Assembly: GCA_001510575.1 (NCBI GenBank)
Contig: LNGK01000010.1
Coordinates: 805,825 to 869,824 of the forward strand
Direction: 5' to 3'
Length of the DNA stretch: 64,000 bases
Source: Knoxdaviesia capensis
Taxonomy: Eukaryota > Ascomycota > Sordariomycetes > Microascales > Gondwanamycetaceae
Below are positions 59,601 to 64,000 of this stretch, piece by piece. Both the position numbers and the translations under genes were made by a program. Positions within the stretch are counted from its first letter, which is position 1. Each line of letters begins with the position of its first letter. Below the pieces are notes generated by a model. The model was not told the origin of the DNA. It worked only from the letters and a program-made list of their open reading frames with translations, and searched no databases.

Positions 59601-60212
59601 TCGACCCCAGCCAGCGGCCGGTGTACCAGCTCGCGCCGTCCGGCCCGTACCGTGACCAGGCCACGCAGCAGGAGATGCAGTACCAGCTGATGCAGCAGTT
59701 CCACCAGTTCCAGGCCCACCAGGCCGCGTCGCCGCAGAACACGCACCCGTCGCCCGGGTCGATGGCGGTGGCGGCGATGCAGCAGTTCGCCGCGCAGGTC
59801 GGCGCGCCGGGCCTGGCGCCGCTGAGCCAGAACAGCGCGCCGCGCCCCGCGCCGCCGCTGCATGCCGGTGTGCCGCCGGCGGGCTGGCAGTCGCCGCCGT
59901 ACCAGCCGAGCGGCACCGGCAATATGGACTCCACGGGGCAGTTCGGCATGTCGCCGATGTGGGCGCCGAACGACTCGGCGATGGATGGCGTGGTTATCAA
60001 CGATATGGAGACGACTGTGAACGCGCCGGACTGGGTGAGCCCTCGGCCTTTTCCTGCCTGTCTTCGTTTCTTTTTTTGTGTTTCCGTGTGCTAACATCTT
60101 CTTCTCCCTTGTCTAGTCTATGTGGGACGCCCAGATTCTCAACCCGGCCAACGCCGACACGCTGCAGATCCCGTGGACCAACTTCTTCACGGGCAACCAG
60201 CCGCCGCAGTGA
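56651..60212 (+). CDS. Zn(2)-Cys(6) fungal-specific transcription factor
   Basis: Five exons (56651-56790, 56987-57533, 57654-57876, 58242-60034, 60117-60212) encode 932 aa. The binuclear cluster lies at about 37-65 with spacing C-x2-C-x6-C-x6-C-x2-C-x8-C, split by the first intron between two lysine codons and a leucine. A short dimerisation coiled coil (about 130-150, R-L-S-Q-L-E-S-L-V-G-Y-L-R-R-E-L) follows, then an acidic linker encoded by exon 3. The middle-homology region (about 310-680) has M-M-F-H-I-P-S-F, G-T-S-I-M-L-A-I-I-V-R-L-A-M-H-S-G-L-H-R-D-P and E-M-R-R-R-L-W. A Gln/Pro/Ala-rich tail follows. The third intron is long (365 nt) and carries a 39-bp tandem repeat. Target genes are unknown; no biosynthetic cluster lies beside it. 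Confidence 0.92.
58045..58140 (+). repeat. 39-bp tandem repeat inside an intron
   Basis: About two and a half copies of a unit beginning GCTCCTTCCTGT.CCTGTG and ending TTCTCTCTC lie within the third intron of the Zn2Cys6 gene and account for part of its unusual length. Confidence 0.8.
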
Positions 60213-60434
60213 TCTGCAGCCGACAGAGAGAAAAGAAGCCGGATATCACGAGACGAAGGATCTTTGGGGCCAAATACATCCGATACGTTTTATGATCATG
60301 AATTGGACTGGGTCACGTTTGGGATACGACATTGTCGGATGAGTTTTGATTTCTTTTTAATCTTTGGTTACTTCAATATATGGGTTTTGCGATCACAGGT
60401 TCTGTACTGTGCTCCCGGTGTTATCCTCCGGTTG
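60213..60434. terminator. Shared 3' spacer of convergent genes
   Basis: Only 222 bp separate the stop codons of the Zn2Cys6 gene (+) and the GFA-family gene (-). It must hold both polyadenylation regions, and the transcripts may overlap. Confidence 0.4.
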
Positions 60435-60941
60435 TCACACCGGCGCCGGCAGCCCGCGGCGGTACTGCACAGCATCCGCCGGGATATCCACCACCGCGTC
60501 CTCGGTGAACACATGCACGACGCCCTTCGCAAGATCCAGCCCGCGCACCAGGCCCCCGCGCAGCGACACAACCGGCAGATACAAGCTCTCGTCCGCGACC
60601 TCCGCGGCGGCGCCGTACACAGGCGGGTCGGCGTCGGCCGGCCGGCGCTGGCGGATGCGCTGGAACACGCGCAGGCCGCACGCGCGGCAGAACCAGCCGA
60701 CCATGGCGCGGCCGGAGTCTGTCGGCCGCACGGTGGTGCCGAGGCGGGCCGCCAGCGATTCCGGCAGCGGGAAGAGCCAGCCGACGGTGTCGCGGTAGAT
60801 CACCGACACGCCGAAGGCCGACCCGGTGGTCAGCTTGCAGGCCGTGCAGTGGCAGTACAGGATGGCGTCGGGCTCGCGTGGCGGTGTTTGGAGCGAGATG
60901 CCGCCGCATTGGCAGGCGACGGTGTACGGTGGGGTGGACAT
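60435..60941 (-). CDS. GFA-family (CENP-V/Mss4-like) zinc protein
   Basis: A single exon encodes 168 aa. The zinc ligands of the GFA fold are all present: C-Q-C-G-G near residue 10, C-H-C-T-A-C near 30, and C-R-A-C near 84, followed by G-L-R-V-F. The family includes glutathione-dependent formaldehyde-activating enzymes and many uncharacterised fungal proteins whose substrates are unknown. The fold is clear, so a role in small-thiol or aldehyde chemistry is only a family-level guess. Length and lack of introns fit the family. Confidence 0.88.
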   Translation of the reverse strand: MSTPPYTVACQCGGISLQTPPREPDAILYCHCTACKLTTGSAFGVSVIYRDTVGWLFPLPESLAARLGTTVRPTDSGRAMVGWFCRACGLRVFQRIRQRRPADADPPVYGAAAEVADESLYLPVVSLRGGLVRGLDLAKGVVHVFTEDAVVDIPADAVQYRRGLPAPV

Positions 60942-62655
60942 TGTGGGGGGACTTGAGCTGTAGATGAGTTAGTTCGGTGGGTGTGGGAGAGAGATACTGA
61001 GAAGATTCAACATACGCTGGTCTGTGTTCGTGCAATATAGACAAAAAGCTTCCAGAAGCAAGGGAAGAATACACATCTTACTTCTCCGTAGTAGGTAGAT
61101 ACAGCAGTAATTCCAGGGACACTTCTGTTTTCAAGCAGCCTGTAACTCCCTAGCCTAGCTTAGTCCGGGGATGCCACGGCGCGCCACCCGGGAATCCGGG
61201 TACTTGCGAGGGGGGAAAAGTGGGGCGCCCTCGGCAGTTGCGGAGGCGGCGGGGACGGTATACCCGGAGGTTGTGGGGCTTCGGCATATGTATCTCCGCG
61301 GGACGTTATACATCGGCCTATCATTTCCAAGATTTACAGATCTGTCGGTCTCATGATGCTGTTGGATAGGCGATTGTCGTTTACCTCAAGCTTAGGGTGT
61401 TCTCAGGGTTTAACCTTATGTACCGGCGCTGAACCCGAAGAAAACGCCGCTCAACTTCTTCCAAGGTCAAGCATCTCCTTATCCGGCAATACAACGCAAC
61501 GATGTCACATGGCAAGACCAAGCCGTCCTCGCCGCGTCTCTGCAGCACGGACATCCTCGGGTCTTAATATCTCCTCTATACAACATATACGGGCTCGCAC
61601 TTCTGGTGTTCCTTGCATGGAGCCATGCCGAATTTCTTTTTCTCTCTTCCGGCTAAAATGACGGTCCCGGACTGTTGTGTTCCAATTGGGGAAATGATAT
61701 TTTTTTTTGTGGGACAGAGGGAGGTAGATCCGGTTGACGGGGGTATTATCTTGCTCTCTTTCCTAGATCTGCTTTCTATATTGAGGTCCCGGTGTTATGT
61801 ATATTGCCGAGTATAGTGGTTGATGCACACAGAGACTCGCAGCTTGGGTCTGTCTGTCTGTCTTCTTCTCTTCTTCGTCATCTCTGTTTGCGTACTCCAG
61901 CACGGTGAAGAAATTTTCTCCGGAAACAAGCCCTGGACCCATGCTCTCGATACGCGAGATCCGGGGGAGACAGGGATAAATGCAACGCTGTGGCGGGTTT
62001 GTCGGGGTCGAGACTGTCACCCAACAGCAGCACCGCCCACAACAACAGGTCAACAGCCACTCGTTCTTCAATCCCCGCAGACCCCATCACGGGTATAGTC
62101 ACCTAGTCAGTTCTTCTCTGGCTTTCGGCTGCATGGACCCGTAGTAATCTGTCGGGGTTTCTTTTCATTTTACCCAGGTTGTGGCGGGGACTGCATGTAA
62201 ATAGCTGGGGCTCTTGTATGGTTGGGCACGGGAAAACACCAAGTGCAACATCAGCTGAGTTGGAGAAGCCGCTCTGGGCCGTAGAGTGATGTCCGGATGG
62301 AGGGATCAGGCTCGTCTCTGCGGGTCTTATATAGGCTCTATAGCATCCATATGAACACACGCTGGAGATACATTGGGGCTGTAAGTGAAGAAAAGGCAGC
62401 CGAGGAGAAGACTCACACACACTCACATATACGAGTACATTGCACACCCCTTCAGATATATATTGCCACCGGTCCCTCACTCCGGGCCCACGTTCCCACG
62501 GATACGGGCATCCTCTTCTTTTCCTTCTTCTTCTTCTTCTGCTCACAAAGTCCAAGGCCAAGCTTCTTCCAAGTCAAAGACTCCGTGTTCTCAACCACGA
62601 ATACCGTGTCAGAGCATCACTCACCCGCCAGACCCTAACACACCCACCTCACACC
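60942..62655. other. Intergenic region upstream of the chitin deacetylase
   Basis: No gene is supported. An open frame at 61353-61661 has no recognisable domain. TATATAGG at 62328-62335 and a pyrimidine-rich stretch at 62510-62560 are plausible promoter elements for the deacetylase. Confidence 0.5.
62328..62335 (+). promoter_or_regulatory. Possible TATA box of the chitin deacetylase gene
   Basis: TATATAGG lies about 320 bases upstream of the ATG at 62656, with CT-rich sequence between them. Confidence 0.35.
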
Positions 62656-63512
62656 ATGCGCTTCACTCTGTCCACAGCCCTGTCGCTGGCGGTGCTGGCC
62701 AGTGCCGCGCCCATCGAGGACCCCATCAGCATGATGCGCCGGGCTCCGTCGCCGGGCATCGTGCTGACCAAGTGCGCGCGGCCGGGCGTGATTGCGCTCG
62801 CGTACGACGACGGCCCGTACACGTACACCAGCCAGCTCGTCGACATCCTCGACCAGGGCGGTGCCAAGGCCACGTTCTTCTGGACCGGGACGCTGTACGG
62901 GTGTATCTTCAACCAGGCGGAGGCCGTCAAGAAGGCATTCGCCAGCGGCCACCAGGTGGCGTCGCATACTTGGTGAGTGACTGTTGCTCTGTTGCTGGGC
63001 CCGAGCCACACGGGCGGCGTCTCTGCTATGGAGGAGATGCACTAACAGACACACACCGGCGACACAGGACGCACTCGCAGAGTTTCGGCAGCATGGGCCA
63101 GGAGCAGCTGGTGTCGGAGATGCAGCGGCTCGAGCAAGCGCTGGTGAACCTGATCGGCGTGAAGCCGGCGTACATGCGGCCGCCGTACCTGGCGACGGGC
63201 GGCGCGGTGCTGCCGACGATGGCGCAGCTGGGCTACAAGGTGATCACCAACGACGTCGACGCGCAGGACTGGAACAACGCGTCGCCGCAGCAGTCGGAGC
63301 GCTCGTTCGAGGCCGTCGGCGCCGGCGGCCTCGGCCACATCCCCCTCATGCACGAGACCTACGCCGGCACCGTGCAGACCCTGACGCCGTGGCTCATCAG
63401 CTGGGCCAAGCAGAATAACCTCGAGATGGTCACCGTCGCCGAGTGCCTTGATGACGCTGAGGGCATGTACCAGCCCGGTAACTTCACGTCCAACTGCGCA
63501 TGGACTTGCTAA
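62656..63512 (+). CDS. Secreted chitin deacetylase / polysaccharide deacetylase (CE4, NodB)
   Basis: Two exons (62656-62972, 63068-63512) encode 253 aa. A signal peptide (about 1-18, cleavage after A-S-A-A) leads to a compact NodB domain. The CE4 motifs are Y-D-D-G-P-Y (motif 1, metal and base aspartates), S-H-T-W-T-H (motif 2, metal histidines, spanning the intron), R-P-P-Y-L (motif 3), D-V-D-A-Q-D-W (motif 4) and I-P-L-M-H-E-T (motif 5). The enzyme removes acetyl groups from chitin or related glycans in the wall or outside the cell. No chitin-binding module or GPI signal is visible, so it is a minimal secreted form. Start choice is firm because the signal peptide begins at this ATG. Confidence 0.93.
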
Positions 63513-64000
63513 ATCGGGAAGCTCTCGCCGGTATAAGTGGGGTGGTTGATCAGCTCGGAGACGGAGGTGTTGGTTGCGGGGGTGGACCATTCTGGAAGAG
63601 AAAACCAGGCGGGATATATATCGTTTTGCATGCTGTATATAGCAGGATGAAATATATATAAGTATCCGAAGTTTTTTGAATGTAGGATCGAGTGGTGCCG
63701 CAAGTGAACATCTGGGCTGCAATCGTATTAGTGAACCAACATGCAGCATCTGCTTATCCTGCATGCCCTGGCTGTGCCGATAAGCTGTCTTCTCATTTAT
63801 ATAAAACACGTTCGACTGCTAAACAGGTTCAAAACATCTGCGAAAGTCCACGATCTCTGCATCGGATTGGCTGACCTCACAGTTCATGATACGTGGGGCT
63901 CGTGTGGCGTACATGGGCGCTTAGGCCAAACCCCCGACCACTCCCTATGAAGATACTGGTGAGTGAGTGCATGTACCTCGAATGTACCGTGCTTGGAGAA
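63513..64000. other. 3' flank of the deacetylase gene to window end
   Basis: AT-rich sequence, including TATATATA words near 63617 and 63652, forms the probable 3' untranslated region. No further gene start is supported before the window ends. Confidence 0.5.

Noticed and set aside
61353..61661. 102-codon plus-strand frame upstream of the deacetylase
   Set aside because: Low-complexity composition, no recognisable motif, and no intron or promoter support.

Overview
The window is nuclear DNA of a filamentous ascomycete (Pezizomycotina). A Sordariomycete is the best guess, but nothing in the sequence fixes the order. The support is: short GT-AG introns (about 60-120 nt) with CTAAC-type branch sites; GC-rich coding exons between pyrimidine-rich, microsatellite-laden intergenic DNA; and typical fungal gene families (Skt5/Chs4 chitin synthase activator, Zn2Cys6 and C2H2 regulators, a Goodbye-type STAND protein, a CE4 chitin deacetylase). 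Gene density is low: eleven genes with recognisable products, two orphan genes and one gene relic in 64 kb.

Layout, left to right. 0.4-3.5 kb: chitin synthase activator (+). 7.7-9.9 kb: NYN-domain putative RNase (+) behind a 4.2 kb leader region. 9.9-17.4 kb: a 7.5 kb stretch without recognisable genes. It holds a TATA-led series of intron-like modules (11.2-12.5 kb), GC-rich DNA with faint duplications, and a 60/80-bp minisatellite (15.2-16.0 kb). 17.4-18.1 kb: complex I subunit NDUFA13 (+), convergent with condensin subunit Cnd1 (18.9-22.7 kb, -). 23.3-24.8 kb: decayed HEAT-repeat gene. 25.8-27.3 kb: Cdc7/DDK kinase (+), convergent with ribosomal protein RPL28/uL15 (28.4-29.5 kb, -). RPL28 is divergent from the Chl1/DDX11 helicase (30.0-32.9 kb, +). 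33.1-35.4 kb: two orphan minus-strand genes for coiled-coil or membrane proteins. 39.9-44.8 kb: Goodbye-NACHT-TPR-zinc STAND protein (+). 44.8-51.0 kb: 6 kb without genes, rich in simple repeats. 51.0-53.3 kb: C2H2 regulator (+). 56.7-60.2 kb: Zn2Cys6 regulator (+), convergent with a GFA-family protein (60.4-60.9 kb, -). 62.7-63.5 kb: secreted chitin deacetylase (+).

The genes do not form an operon or a metabolic cluster. There are loose themes: cell-wall chitin (synthase activator, deacetylase) and chromosome replication and cohesion (Cnd1, Cdc7, Chl1). The most notable observations concern splicing. A 120-nt intron without stops separates the CAAX cysteine of the chitin synthase activator from its last three residues. 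A tandem double intron, whose second half is 63 nt and stop-free, splits the P-loop of the STAND protein. RPL28 has a GC-AG intron, and CHL1 has a donor that is either weak or of GA-AG type.
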